DNA of 64,000 nt from Haloplanus aerogenes. Lineage in GTDB: Archaea > Halobacteriota > Halobacteria > Halobacteriales > Haloferacaceae. Positions 17,752 to 25,711 of this stretch are shown piece after piece. Position numbers and translations under genes: made by a program. The notes under the pieces are model-generated. The model was not told the origin of the DNA. It did no database searches and worked only from the letters and a program-made list of their open reading frames with translations. Within the stretch, counting starts at the first letter, position 1, and the number at the start of each line of letters is the position of its first letter. Location: contig NZ_CP034145.1 of NCBI RefSeq assembly GCF_003856835.1, forward strand, positions 2,852,001 through 2,916,000. Direction: 5' to 3'.

Positions 17752-18015
17752 TTTCTACGATCCGTGCGGACAGCTACTCTACGGGAGTGACAGTGTGCGT
17801 ACAGTTTCCGTAGCCGTGCTGAATACACAGCGCGTATCTCGCATGTTGGACGCGGAAATAACGGACAGGTACAACCTGCGGTCCCGACAACGTTGCCGGC
17901 CACCGACGACAGTTCGAAGCCCGAGCGTGACTCGTGCTACGAGATGGAGACCCGAGCGTGCTGTCGACATAACCGATATACACTTGTTGTTCCATGAGCA
18001 GTCGAAAGCCATCCC

Positions 18016-18738
18016 ATGAGCCGAATGTCGCTACTTATCCCCGTGTTCTTTCCTCAAGAGGAAGCTCTGACGGACACGAACGTGCAAGGGCTGACTGGAT
18101 TCGATATCGTGTTGTTCGGCTACTGGAAGACGCCTGAAGGGGAGGATCCAGCGGTTATCCGCGAGGAACACGTGGCCGAAGCCCAAGCCAAACTCTACGA
18201 GTTGGCGGCCCAGTTCAGTCGTGCCGACGCGTCGACGGAGGTACAGTTGCACTTCGGGCCGGCGGACGAGCAGATGACCGTACTCCAGACCCGGGTCGCC
18301 GAGGAAACCGATGCCGACGCGGTCGTCATTCCGAAGCGAATCACCCTGTGGAACAACATCCTCGTCCCATTGCGTGACGATCAGAACGCTGATCGGATCG
18401 TAGAGTTTCTCGATGCGTTCGCTCCGGAGACGACTTTCATGCTGGAGTTGTTCCACGTCGCGACCGACCCGAGTGAGGTTGAGACCGCCCGAGAGATGCT
18501 CGGTAGCGTGGAACGAAGGCTACTCGACCACGGGTTCACCGAGAGCGATCTCGAAGTCACCGTGGAAGTCGCTACCGATCCAGAGGCAGCAATCATCGAG
18601 CGGGCGAGCGGCCACAACGTCGTCGTGCTCGGGGAGACAGAGGAACTACCGCGCGAGAAGCTGTTCCTCGGACCGACCTATGAACGCATCTCGGAGCGTA
18701 CTGACATCCCGGTCGTGGTCGTTCGAAACCGACGCTGA
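18016..18738 (+). CDS. Universal-stress-protein-like protein (two-domain)
   Basis: 240 residues. The C-terminal part, LWNNILVPLRDDQNADRIVEFLDAF through GHNVVVLGETEELPREKLFLGPTYERISERTDIPVVVV, matches a Usp fold: a strand-Asp start and a final strand after a helix. The ATP motif GxxGxG is replaced by GETEELPREKLFLGP, so nucleotide binding is doubtful. Residues 1-100 look like a degenerate first Usp domain. An internal Met at 18025 is the alternative start. As element cargo it may modulate host stress responses; that is inference. Confidence 0.7.
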   Translation: MSRMSLLIPVFFPQEEALTDTNVQGLTGFDIVLFGYWKTPEGEDPAVIREEHVAEAQAKLYELAAQFSRADASTEVQLHFGPADEQMTVLQTRVAEETDADAVVIPKRITLWNNILVPLRDDQNADRIVEFLDAFAPETTFMLELFHVATDPSEVETAREMLGSVERRLLDHGFTESDLEVTVEVATDPEAAIIERASGHNVVVLGETEELPREKLFLGPTYERISERTDIPVVVVRNRR

Positions 18739-19112
18739 CGTGGGTTCCGTGGCTCTCATTCGCCGTGATGAAGAGTATGAGTATTGGTCGGTACGGCGGC
18801 ATCGATAACAGGAGGCGTGCCGAACACCGCTCATCGATGGAGACTGGTGCTTTTGTGTCGGATATCATCCGTACACCTCCGCAATCCCCTAATTTATCGC
18901 CCGTACAGCCGTGGACGATACTTTGTGGATTCCAACTGCTGACTACACCCTCTGTATCTCGCACACCGATACCGTCAGAAGATGAGGACTTCAACAAGGC
19001 CGCTGAAGCCTAATCACTGATGCATGCCAAATCGTCTCCCCGTGGGTTCACGCGTCGATGTTCACACTCCACCGGGTTTCTCCATTTGTGACCACACCGA
19101 CCGCCGTCGATG
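18739..19112. other. 374-nt gap without a supported gene
   Basis: The only long frame (18765-19013, plus) would encode an 82-residue, Ser/Arg/Pro-rich, non-acidic product with poor third-position GC, unlike its neighbours, and is not called. The stretch is less GC-rich than its surroundings and looks like decayed element DNA. No inverted repeat or tRNA is apparent. Confidence 0.5.
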
Positions 19113-19365
19113 ATGGCGAGAAAGGTTGTGCGGATTGAGGACCGGATGGACCGCTGGCGATTCACCTGCCCGAACGGCCATCGGTCGTGGGAGCCGACGA
19201 ACCAACTTCTGGTGCCAGCAGTGCGCCCGCCTCGACGGCGTCGACGGCGTGTTCCACGAGCTGCGTGACCGGAAGACTGGGGAGTGTGTCGAGCGCGAGC
19301 AAGTGCGCTTGCTCGTCGCGCGCGGGCCGTACGACCGCGACCTGGACGGGAGGAGTCAGGCGTGA
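19113..19365 (+). pseudogene. Frameshifted zinc-ribbon gene copy (damaged duplicate of 21317-21574)
   Basis: The first 30 codons (MARKVVRIEDRMDRWRFTCP) and the last 50 (beginning QQCARLDGVDGVF) match the intact gene at 21317, but in different frames. Around 19203-19206 the intact GAACCACCAC reads GAACCAAC, a loss of 2 nt that removes the second half of the zinc-site region from frame. The remaining sequence is nearly identical between copies, so the break is recent. It sits between the Usp-like gene and hicA inside the element. Confidence 0.8.
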
Positions 19366-19388
19366 GCGACGCTACGCGGCCGGTGCGG

Positions 19389-19634
19389 TCAGCGATGCTC
19401 GTCGATCCACTCGCACCACGCGTGGAAGTCGTCGGCCCCACACTGGTCGGCGATACTGCGGAGGGTTCCGATCTTTACCTCGTCGTGCATCGGCACGTCG
19501 ACGTTCCGAACCTCGCCCGTGTCCTCGTTCTCGTAGCGAAGGCGAACGTGACTCCCGGCACGGGAGACGGGCGTGTAGCCGAAACTTCGGAGTACCGAGA
19601 TGATCTCGCGTCCCGAAAACGTCGTCCGGACCAT
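19389..19634 (-). CDS. hicA: HicA-family mRNA interferase toxin
   Basis: 81 residues. The double-stranded-RNA-binding-like fold is indicated by FSGREIISVLRSFGYTPVSRAGSHVRLRYE: the G-S-H segment carries the catalytic His of HicA/YcfA toxins. VPMHDEVKIGTLRSIADQ follows. HicA degrades mRNA and is neutralised by HicB. It lies 3 nt downstream of the hicB stop, so antitoxin-first order and co-transcription are clear. The toxin may stabilise the element in the chromosome. Confidence 0.9.
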   Translation of the reverse strand: MVRTTFSGREIISVLRSFGYTPVSRAGSHVRLRYENEDTGEVRNVDVPMHDEVKIGTLRSIADQCGADDFHAWCEWIDEHR

Positions 19635-19637
19635 CGA

Positions 19638-19895
19638 CTACTTCAGAAAGTCGGGGAGTTCCTTGTCGCCGCCCGCGTCGGGGTCGAGGCCGAGTTCTTC
19701 GAGGTCGTCGTCGGTGACGGGGTCGCCGCTGCCCTCGTGGAGGACGAGAACCTCGGCCAGCTGGGAGAGCGCCTCCGCGCGAGTGTCCCCGCCGCGCGCC
19801 AGTCCAGTTTCGAGGTCCTTCGCGGTGACGCTCCCGTCGTCCTCTTGGACGAAAACGACTCCTTCCGTCTCCTCGTCACGCGTGGCACTTGCCAT
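19638..19895 (-). CDS. hicB: HicB-family antitoxin
   Basis: 85 residues from the ATG at 19895. The RNase-H-like HicB core is seen in VVFVQEDDGSVTAKDLETGLARGGDTRAEALSQLAEVL; the tail GDPVTDDDLEELGLDP is characteristic of haloarchaeal members and recurs in a fragment at 22362-22460. It pairs with hicA immediately downstream. The frame extending to 19988 is rejected: its N-terminus is Arg/Pro-rich and overlaps the integrase start. Confidence 0.88.
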   Translation of the reverse strand: MASATRDEETEGVVFVQEDDGSVTAKDLETGLARGGDTRAEALSQLAEVLVLHEGSGDPVTDDDLEELGLDPDAGGDKELPDFLK

Positions 19896-19966
19896 CAGCC
19901 GAGATGTAGGACTGAAGCGCGGATAAGCATTCGGGGGCGCTCGACCCCGAACGGGGGTGTCGCCGC

Positions 19967-20980
19967 GTGAGCGACGACCTCGACCCACTCTCCCCGGACA
20001 CCGCGCTGGAACTCTATCTCAACCACCGTAGCGGGGAGATTTCCGACCAGACCCTCCAGACCCACCGCTACCGGCTGGGGTCGTTCGTCGAGTGGTGCGA
20101 GGAGAACGATTTCCACAACCTGAACGACATCACCGGGCGTGACCTCCACGCGTACCGCGTCGAGCGGCGGGAGGAGGGCGACCTGAAGCCCGTGACGCTT
20201 CAGGGGCAACTGTCCACGCTTCGGGTGTTCCTGGAGTTCTGCGCGTCTATCGACGCCGTGCCGGACGACCTCCGGTCCAAGATCCTCCTGCCGACGGTCA
20301 GCGGAGAGGAACAGGCGAGCGTAACGACGCTCGACCACGAACGCGCGGAGGCGATTCTGGAGTACCTGGAGACGTATCGCTACGCCTCCCGGGAACACGT
20401 CGTCTTCGCCCTGCTGTGGACTACAGGGATGCGGATGGGAAGCCTCCGAGCAATCGACCTGGAGGACTTCGACCCCGAGTCACCCCACGTCGAACTCGTC
20501 CACCGTCCCGAGACGAGGGCGACGCTGAAGAACAAGAAGCGAGGGGAGCGGTTCGTCGCCCTCTCCTCGGGCATGGCGTCGCTGCTGGAGGACTACGTCG
20601 ACAACGTCCGCCTCGACGCCGAGGACGAATACGGACGCCGTCCGCTCGTCACTACCAACCGGAGACGCCCAGCGACGGGGACGATTCGACACTGGATCTA
20701 CGGCGTCACGCGTCCGTGCCTGCACAGCGAGTGCCCGCACGACCGCGACGTAGAGGAGTGCGATGCGACGGAGTACGACCACGCCAGCAAGTGCCCGTCG
20801 AGTCGGTCGCCCCACAACCTCCGGTCCGGGGCGATCACCGCGCACCTCCTCGACGACGTGCCGGTGGAGATCGTCAGCGACCGGATGAACGTCAGTCAGG
20901 ACATTCTGGACCGGCACTACGACCGCCGGTCACCCCGGGAGAAGATGGAACAGCGCCGCGAATACCTGCGGAATATCTGA
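19967..20980 (+). CDS. Tyrosine recombinase/integrase
   Basis: 337 residues from a GTG start. An N-terminal SAM-like core-binding domain (residues about 12-100, STLRVFLEFC) precedes a catalytic domain carrying the first Arg (WTTGMRMGSLRAID), the H-x-x-R box (SPHNLRSGAI) and the terminal nucleophile region DRHYDRRS. A four-Cys/His segment between them (CLHSECPHDRDVEEC, then ASKC) looks like a zinc-binding insert, as in related haloarchaeal integrases. Its gene ends 59 nt before attR, so it very probably catalysed insertion at tRNA-Ile. Confidence 0.93.
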   Translation: MSDDLDPLSPDTALELYLNHRSGEISDQTLQTHRYRLGSFVEWCEENDFHNLNDITGRDLHAYRVERREEGDLKPVTLQGQLSTLRVFLEFCASIDAVPDDLRSKILLPTVSGEEQASVTTLDHERAEAILEYLETYRYASREHVVFALLWTTGMRMGSLRAIDLEDFDPESPHVELVHRPETRATLKNKKRGERFVALSSGMASLLEDYVDNVRLDAEDEYGRRPLVTTNRRRPATGTIRHWIYGVTRPCLHSECPHDRDVEECDATEYDHASKCPSSRSPHNLRSGAITAHLLDDVPVEIVSDRMNVSQDILDRHYDRRSPREKMEQRREYLRNI

Positions 20981-21039
20981 AAGCCCATGACCCGATTCAA
21001 TTCCGACACCGAGTGCTGCGTAGAGTTCAAATCGCTATC

Positions 21040-21127
21040 CCGCGTTGGCCCATCCACTGCGCTCACGGTTTCTTGCCGTGGCGCGTTAGGGGCTGATTCC
21101 TCCCCAGCCACCTAACTTCGTTCCTAC
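21040..21127. repeat. attR: 88-bp direct repeat, right copy
   Basis: Identical to 17287-17374. It contains only the last 13 nt of tRNA-Ile and no functional tRNA, as expected for the far junction of a tRNA-integrating element. Just upstream, TTCAAAT (21026-21032) also resembles the T-loop. A hairpin, CCGGAGA (21133-21139) with TCTCCGG (21146-21152), follows 6 nt after the repeat. Confidence 0.9.
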
Positions 21128-21316
21128 TCGCTCCGGAGAGAAATATCTCCGGATCGGGGCATCCGACCCAGTCGCTCGTGTCCCCTGAAAAAACGTTCAG
21201 TTTCACCCGCACTGTCCCCCGATTTCGCCGCGCTGGGTCGCACTCCCGACCAGTTTCACTTCCACTCCCCGGCTGTGGATTCGCCCTTTTACGATCCAGC
21301 CCGTCGGTCCCCGATG

Positions 21317-21574
21317 ATGGCAAGAACGGTCGTGCGGATCGAGAACCAGCTAGACAGGTGGCGGTTCACCTGTCCCCGCGGGCACCGGTCGTGGGAGCCG
21401 ACGAACCACCACTTCTGGTGCCAGCAGTGCGCCCGCCTCGACGGCGTCGACGGCGTGTTCCACGAGCTGCGTGACCGGAAGACTGGGGAGTGTGTCGAGC
21501 GCGAGCAAGTGCGCTTGCTCGTCGCGTGCGGGCCGTACGACCGCGACCTCGACGGAAGGAGTCGGCGTGATTGA
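21317..21574 (+). CDS. Small zinc-ribbon protein (intact copy)
   Basis: 85 residues. CPRGH (about 21-25) and CQQC (about 37-40) could form a C-x3-H / C-x2-C zinc site. The rest, LDGVDGVFHELRDRKTGECVEREQVRL, is a compact alpha/beta region. The ATG at 21314 is an alternative. The family occurs widely in haloarchaeal accessory DNA, function unknown. A nearly identical but frameshifted copy lies inside the element at 19113, so a duplication spans the right repeat. Confidence 0.7.
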   Translation: MARTVVRIENQLDRWRFTCPRGHRSWEPTNHHFWCQQCARLDGVDGVFHELRDRKTGECVEREQVRLLVACGPYDRDLDGRSRRD

Positions 21575-21651
21575 GACCGCCGAGCGGAGCGACGAAGAGC
21601 ACGCGGGAGCGGTTGGTGAGGAACTTCGGTTTTGGGGGTCACAGAGTGAGC

Positions 21652-22032
21652 TTACTCGTCGTCGGGCGCTCGCTCTTCGAGTTTGACCCGCTCTGCGAGT
21701 CCGTCGTATGCTTGGTCGCTGGAGGCGATGGTATCACCGTCAGATTCGACGAGGTGAAGCGCGTCGAAGGGCGTCAGTCCCTCCTGCTCGACGTAACTCG
21801 CGGCGGCCAGTACGGTATCGGCGTCCCCGCGAATCTCCAGCAGTTCGGCGGCGTTCGCGACCACGCGTTCGGTGTCGCGGCCCTCGCGGTACGCGACCAA
21901 CAGCAGTTCGATGAGGGTGAACTGCGATGTCCACAGGTCGTCTCGATGCTCTCGATACACCGCGTCAGCCGACTCGCCGAGCCAATCGTCGGCCTTGACG
22001 AGCGCGAGCAGAAAGTCCGTCTCGGCGTACAT
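21652..22032 (-). CDS. vapC: PIN-domain ribonuclease toxin (VapC family)
   Basis: 126 residues. The PIN acidic quartet is visible: Asp in AETDFLLALVKAD, Glu in SQFTLIELLLVAY, Asp in LTPFDALHLVES and a final Asp in IASSDQAYD. VapC toxins cleave tRNA or rRNA and are held by VapB. Its start codon adjoins the stop of the upstream antitoxin gene (22033), so both are one transcript. Confidence 0.9.
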   Translation of the reverse strand: MYAETDFLLALVKADDWLGESADAVYREHRDDLWTSQFTLIELLLVAYREGRDTERVVANAAELLEIRGDADTVLAAASYVEQEGLTPFDALHLVESDGDTIASSDQAYDGLAERVKLEERAPDDE

Positions 22033-22263
22033 CTACGGCCCTGCCTCGTCCAGCGCCTCTTCCCGACCGCTCGCGCGAAGTTCTTCGGCGGTTTTGTCCA
22101 CGTCGTCGAACTCGTCTCGGAGGGCCGCGAGAGGATCCTCAGCGACAGGGACGAGCTTGATTCCGTCGTGGAGTTCGACGACGTGGAAGCGGTCACCGAA
22201 CCGCTCCCGGAGCTGTTTCGGGAGGGTCAGTCGCCCGCGGTCGTCGAGCGTCACTTCGGTCAT
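22033..22263 (-). CDS. vapB: VapB-type antitoxin with AbrB/SpoVT DNA-binding domain
   Basis: 76 residues from the ATG at 22263. MTEVTLDDRGRLTLPKQLRERFG is the classic AbrB swapped-hairpin domain; the C-terminal helical tail (AALRDEFDDVDKTAEELR) would wrap the toxin. The antitoxin precedes vapC without a gap. An in-frame ATG at 22302 exists, but its extension is hydrophobic and atypical. Confidence 0.88.
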   Translation of the reverse strand: MTEVTLDDRGRLTLPKQLRERFGDRFHVVELHDGIKLVPVAEDPLAALRDEFDDVDKTAEELRASGREEALDEAGP

Positions 22264-22361
22264 GTTCCCGACCACGGTGGGCAGATCAAAAAGTGTTCCC
22301 ACGATAATCAGTCGTTACCCATATCTCTCAGAACGGCCAGTGAATCGCGTCAGTACCACGG

Positions 22362-22460
22362 CTACTCCGCAAAATCGAACCACGGCGCGTCCGGTTCCTG
22401 CAGTCCGTCGGGAACAGACTCGGGGTCGATCCCGAGATCCCGTAAGTCCTCGTCGGTCAC
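22362..22460 (-). pseudogene. C-terminal fragment of a second hicB-type antitoxin
   Basis: The minus strand reads VTDEDLRDLGIDPESVPDGL and then QEPDAPWFDFAE before a stop. It matches the tail of the HicB at 19638 (VTDDDLEELGLDP). In frame upstream, a TAA interrupts the frame about 30 nt earlier, so only the tail is left. No hicA follows. It suggests that the region right of attR once carried another HicAB pair. Confidence 0.6.
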
Positions 22461-22679
22461 GGGCAGTCCATAGTTGTCACTGGTCGTCCCTCCAACCGTT
22501 TAACCCCATATATCGGGAGTCTTGCTCGACAGCCGCAACATCTGGTGGCCACCGCACCCACATATAGCCCGAACCAACCTGATGTAGGACGAATTAACTT
22601 GTTTTCGGCCACGAGCAGGGATGTGACCGAGACACGAGGACGGTGGGAGTGAGGGCCGCGGAAGGCGTCAGAAGGGGAC

Positions 22680-23327
22680 CTATCCGACTTCGAGATTCGA
22701 CCACTCGACGAACCGCCGCAACTGATCGGTCGGAGCGACCGTGCGTTCGTCCGGGTCGTACTCGATCACTCCAACCGACGCGAGCTTCGGGAGGTCGATG
22801 TGGTGGAGGGCGATGGCGAGACGCCGGTTGTCGTCGGGCAGTGTCGCACTCGTTTCCCGCACGAGCAGTTCGGTCGCGAGTTCGTCCACAGTGACGGGGG
22901 CGGATCGGTCAGCGACGAGCGAGACGAGGTCCTGTCGGTACGGCCGCGCGAGGACCACGCTCACCACGTCCCAGAACGGATGGTCCGGGTTGCGCAGATC
23001 GGGGGGCGACAGAACCGCCGTCTCGACGGAGAAGTCGTCAGCGACGATGCCTTCCGGTTGCGAGTCGATCCAGCCGACCGACGCTAACTTCGGGAGACAT
23101 CGGTGCCGCAGATCCATCCGTACCGACTGGCACTCGGTCTCGGTGACGTCCGACGGAGCGATCCCGTTCGCACGAGCGACGAGGTGGACACCGAGTTCGT
23201 GAACGGTCATCGGGTGGGCTCGATCCAGCAACACCGCGAGAATCCGTCGCTGCCGTCGGTCGTCGAGTATCGACGCGCGTACGAGGTCGTCCCCTCCCCC
23301 CGGATGGCATTGCGTCTCGATGCCCAT
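22680..23327 (-). CDS. Haloarchaeal DNA-binding protein with two tandem winged-helix domains
   Basis: 215 residues. Two similar units: ILDDRRQRRILAVLLDRAHPMTVHELGVHL with LRHRCLPKLASVGWI, and VVLARPYRQDLVSLVADRSAPVTVDELATEL with LHHIDLPKLASVGVIEYD. Both follow the haloarchaeal DUF7344-type winged-helix pattern (RR-IL, then LPKLA-G-I). The internal duplication is clear. Targets are unknown. It marks the return to chromosomal-type sequence after the accessory region. Confidence 0.8.
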   Translation of the reverse strand: MGIETQCHPGGGDDLVRASILDDRRQRRILAVLLDRAHPMTVHELGVHLVARANGIAPSDVTETECQSVRMDLRHRCLPKLASVGWIDSQPEGIVADDFSVETAVLSPPDLRNPDHPFWDVVSVVLARPYRQDLVSLVADRSAPVTVDELATELLVRETSATLPDDNRRLAIALHHIDLPKLASVGVIEYDPDERTVAPTDQLRRFVEWSNLEVG

Positions 23328-23383
23328 GAACGATGCCAGCGTCCGGAAAGATATAGTTTAGCTACCCAAAATTTGTGAGTCGT

Positions 23384-25591
23384 TCAGAATTCGGCGAAGA
23401 CGACGTCGAGAAGTTTCCGCTCGGCCTTGCGAACGTGCTGGTGGAACGTCGATGCGCCGACGCCGAGCGATTCGGCGACCTCCTCGCCGGAGCGATGCCG
23501 CGGCCACTCGAAGAAGCCGCCGAAGTAGCCCGCTTCGAGCGCCGTCCGCTGGCGCTCGGTCAGATTCTCCGCGAGGGCGTTCAGGATGTGCTGTGACGAT
23601 GGCTCGTCCCGGGCAACCTGGCGTTGGCTGACGATCTGAACGTCCAGATACGTCTCCTGAATCCGGTCGATGACCCGGCGCACGTTCGTCCCCGGCGGGA
23701 ACTGGATGGTCGCGCTGTACACGCCATCCTCGATCCGGCCCGTCTTGAAATTCCCCCCGTAGTCCGCGACGATGGAAGTCATCGGCGGGTCCGAGAGTCG
23801 CTGTTCGAACCGTACCTCGTCGCCCGTGTCGTCGAACGTGCGCACGTCCTTCCAGTCCGGGCGTTGCTCACCGAGCGTGTGGATCATCGGCATGGCGCCG
23901 TCGATTGCGGTCCCGTACAGCAGGTATTCGTCGTCGCCCATCGGCGTCACCCGGTCGATGGTGACGGTCCCGTCCGTCGATTCACGCGACGCCAGCAGGT
24001 TCGGGATTCGGATCTCGAGTTCGATCATCTCGTCGCTCATGAGTGCCCGTTTACGGTCGACCGCGGCGATGGCGTGACCGACCACGTCACCCAACTGCCC
24101 GACGACTGCCCGCTCTTTTTCGGCGAACGCGTCGGCGCGCTCCGAGCAGACACCGAGGACGCCGTAGAGCATCCCCTGATGAACGATCGGAATCACGGCC
24201 GACGACCGGTAGCCGAACGCGCGCGCGTCGTCGCGTAACGACTCGAAGTCCGGGTCCTCGCGTACGTTCTGCGCGATCTGTATCTCCTGGGTGCGGATGG
24301 CGTCCGCAGTCGGTCCGTGACTGGTCGGTCCGTCGAGATCGGCCGAGAGCGAGAGTTCGTCGAGGTACCCCTCGACGCCAGCCTCCACTCGCGGCTCTAG
24401 CTGGAGTCCCGAGTCGGCCGCGCCCAGCCAGGCGAACCGATATGAGTCGGACACCGCCAACTGGTCACAGACGACCCGTTCGATCTCTTCCCGGGTCGAC
24501 TGGTCGATGACCGCCTCGGTGATCCCACGAACGACGTCGTTGAGTTCGTCGAGCGCGGCGAGTTGTTCGCGCTGGCGCTCCAGCTCGCGTTCGTACTGCC
24601 GGCGCTCCGAGATGTCGGTCGCCATCAGAATCGCGCCGTCGAACTCGTCGTCACGATACAGGGGCACTGCCCGCCCCGTGAAGTACGCCTCCTTGCCGTA
24701 GATCGATTTAAACGGGAACTCGAATTCGATGGTCTCCCCGTCCTGCAACCGGTGGAACATCTCCGCTTGCCCCGTCTCCACGATCGGCGGCAGTTTGCTG
24801 ATGTCCACCCCGATGGCATCCGACGACTCCTGGTCGTCGGGCAGGCCGATGATCTCCTCGGCGCGCGGGTTCTCGTACGTGATCTGCAGATCCTCGTCCA
24901 GCCGAAACATCCCGAACGGCGCGTTCTCGACCAGTTCCTCGTTGAATCGGCGGGCGTCGCGAAGTTCGCGTTCCTGTTCCTTGTGCTCGGTGATGTCGCG
25001 GACGACACAGATGATCCCGCCGTCGTCGGCGACGGTCAGTGAGAGGTCCTGGGGAAAGGTCGTCCCGTCCTGTCGGCGCCCGAGTGCCTCGCCGCGCCAC
25101 GCCCCCTCCTCGTAGAGCGTCGGGATGATCTCCTCTTCGAACCGGGCGAGTTCGTCCTCGCCGTAACAGACGTGCCAGTGTTCGCCGAGGAGAGCGTCGG
25201 CGTCGTCGTAGCCGTACAGGTCCGCGTGTGTGTCGTTGACGTAGAGATACTCGCCGTCGGCGTCGGTGATCGCGATGCCGTCGATGACCGACTCCATCAC
25301 CCGTGACCGCTGCTCCAGGTCCCGCCGGCGCTCCGCAGACTCGTCAGTGTCGTGGGACGATGGCAAAGCCGTCCCGGTCGGAGGCCGCCACCAGACCCGT
25401 GAGTTCGACCCCGTCTCCTTCGTCTCGATCACACCACGGTCGGCGAGTTTGCGGAGCCGTTTGTACACAGTCCGTCGGTTGGCGTCCAGTGCGTCCGCCA
25501 CCTCCGGCGTCGTGAGCGGTTCGAACTCCTCGCCCCGGTCGAAGACGGCCAGGGTCTCGGCGTATATATCCCGTGGCTGACGGGAAGTCAT
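23384..25591 (-). CDS. Bat-like multi-domain transcriptional regulator (HTH, PAS, PAS, GAF, HTH-10)
   Basis: 735 residues from the ATG at 25591. An N-terminal HTH (TTPEVADALDANRRTVYKRLRKLADRG, 27-53) is followed by two PAS domains (about 95-205 and 215-330; the first ends IICVVRDITEHKEQ), a GAF domain (about 345-490) and a Bat-type C-terminal output ending in the HTH-10 helix pair (LTERQRTALEAGYFGGFFEWPR and GVGASTFHQHVRKAERKLLD). Such proteins sense light, oxygen or redox ligands and regulate directly. The halocyanin gene starts 120 nt away in the opposite direction and is a plausible target. Confidence 0.9.
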   Translation of the reverse strand: MTSRQPRDIYAETLAVFDRGEEFEPLTTPEVADALDANRRTVYKRLRKLADRGVIETKETGSNSRVWWRPPTGTALPSSHDTDESAERRRDLEQRSRVMESVIDGIAITDADGEYLYVNDTHADLYGYDDADALLGEHWHVCYGEDELARFEEEIIPTLYEEGAWRGEALGRRQDGTTFPQDLSLTVADDGGIICVVRDITEHKEQERELRDARRFNEELVENAPFGMFRLDEDLQITYENPRAEEIIGLPDDQESSDAIGVDISKLPPIVETGQAEMFHRLQDGETIEFEFPFKSIYGKEAYFTGRAVPLYRDDEFDGAILMATDISERRQYERELERQREQLAALDELNDVVRGITEAVIDQSTREEIERVVCDQLAVSDSYRFAWLGAADSGLQLEPRVEAGVEGYLDELSLSADLDGPTSHGPTADAIRTQEIQIAQNVREDPDFESLRDDARAFGYRSSAVIPIVHQGMLYGVLGVCSERADAFAEKERAVVGQLGDVVGHAIAAVDRKRALMSDEMIELEIRIPNLLASRESTDGTVTIDRVTPMGDDEYLLYGTAIDGAMPMIHTLGEQRPDWKDVRTFDDTGDEVRFEQRLSDPPMTSIVADYGGNFKTGRIEDGVYSATIQFPPGTNVRRVIDRIQETYLDVQIVSQRQVARDEPSSQHILNALAENLTERQRTALEAGYFGGFFEWPRHRSGEEVAESLGVGASTFHQHVRKAERKLLDVVFAEF

Positions 25592-25608
25592 ATTCGGGCA
25601 TCCACACC

Positions 25609-25620
25609 AAAGTATATAGT
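25609..25620 (-). promoter_or_regulatory. TATA box for the Bat-like regulator
   Basis: On the minus strand an ACTATATACTTT element lies about 20-28 nt upstream of the ATG at 25591. This spacing suits an archaeal leaderless transcript and supports the chosen start over the far upstream in-frame ATG at 25936, which would lie inside the divergent halocyanin gene. Confidence 0.6.
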
Positions 25621-25711
25621 TCCGTTGACGGAACCGATCGAGGGGCCGTCCGAAAGGTTCCACACTGCCAACCCCGAAAGTCGAATAGTCGTCGACCGCC
25701 ATAATGGAACG

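Larger units (their letters stand above)
17226..21127. mobile_element. Integrated genetic element in tRNA-Ile
   Basis: About 3.75 kb of accessory DNA lie between two perfect 88-bp direct repeats (17287-17374 and 21040-21127), the left one starting inside tRNA-Ile. The tyrosine recombinase gene (19967-20980) ends 59 nt before the right repeat, the usual place for an integrase. Cargo: AbrB-like protein, Usp-like protein, a broken zinc-ribbon gene and HicAB. I see no replication, capsid or conjugation gene, so it looks like a small integrative element, satellite or remnant. The span given includes the whole tRNA; the element proper runs from repeat to repeat. Confidence 0.85.

Noticed and set aside
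18765-19013. 82-residue plus-strand ORF in the element
   Set aside because: Ser/Arg/Pro-rich, non-acidic, weak codon bias and no recognisable pattern; more likely decayed DNA.
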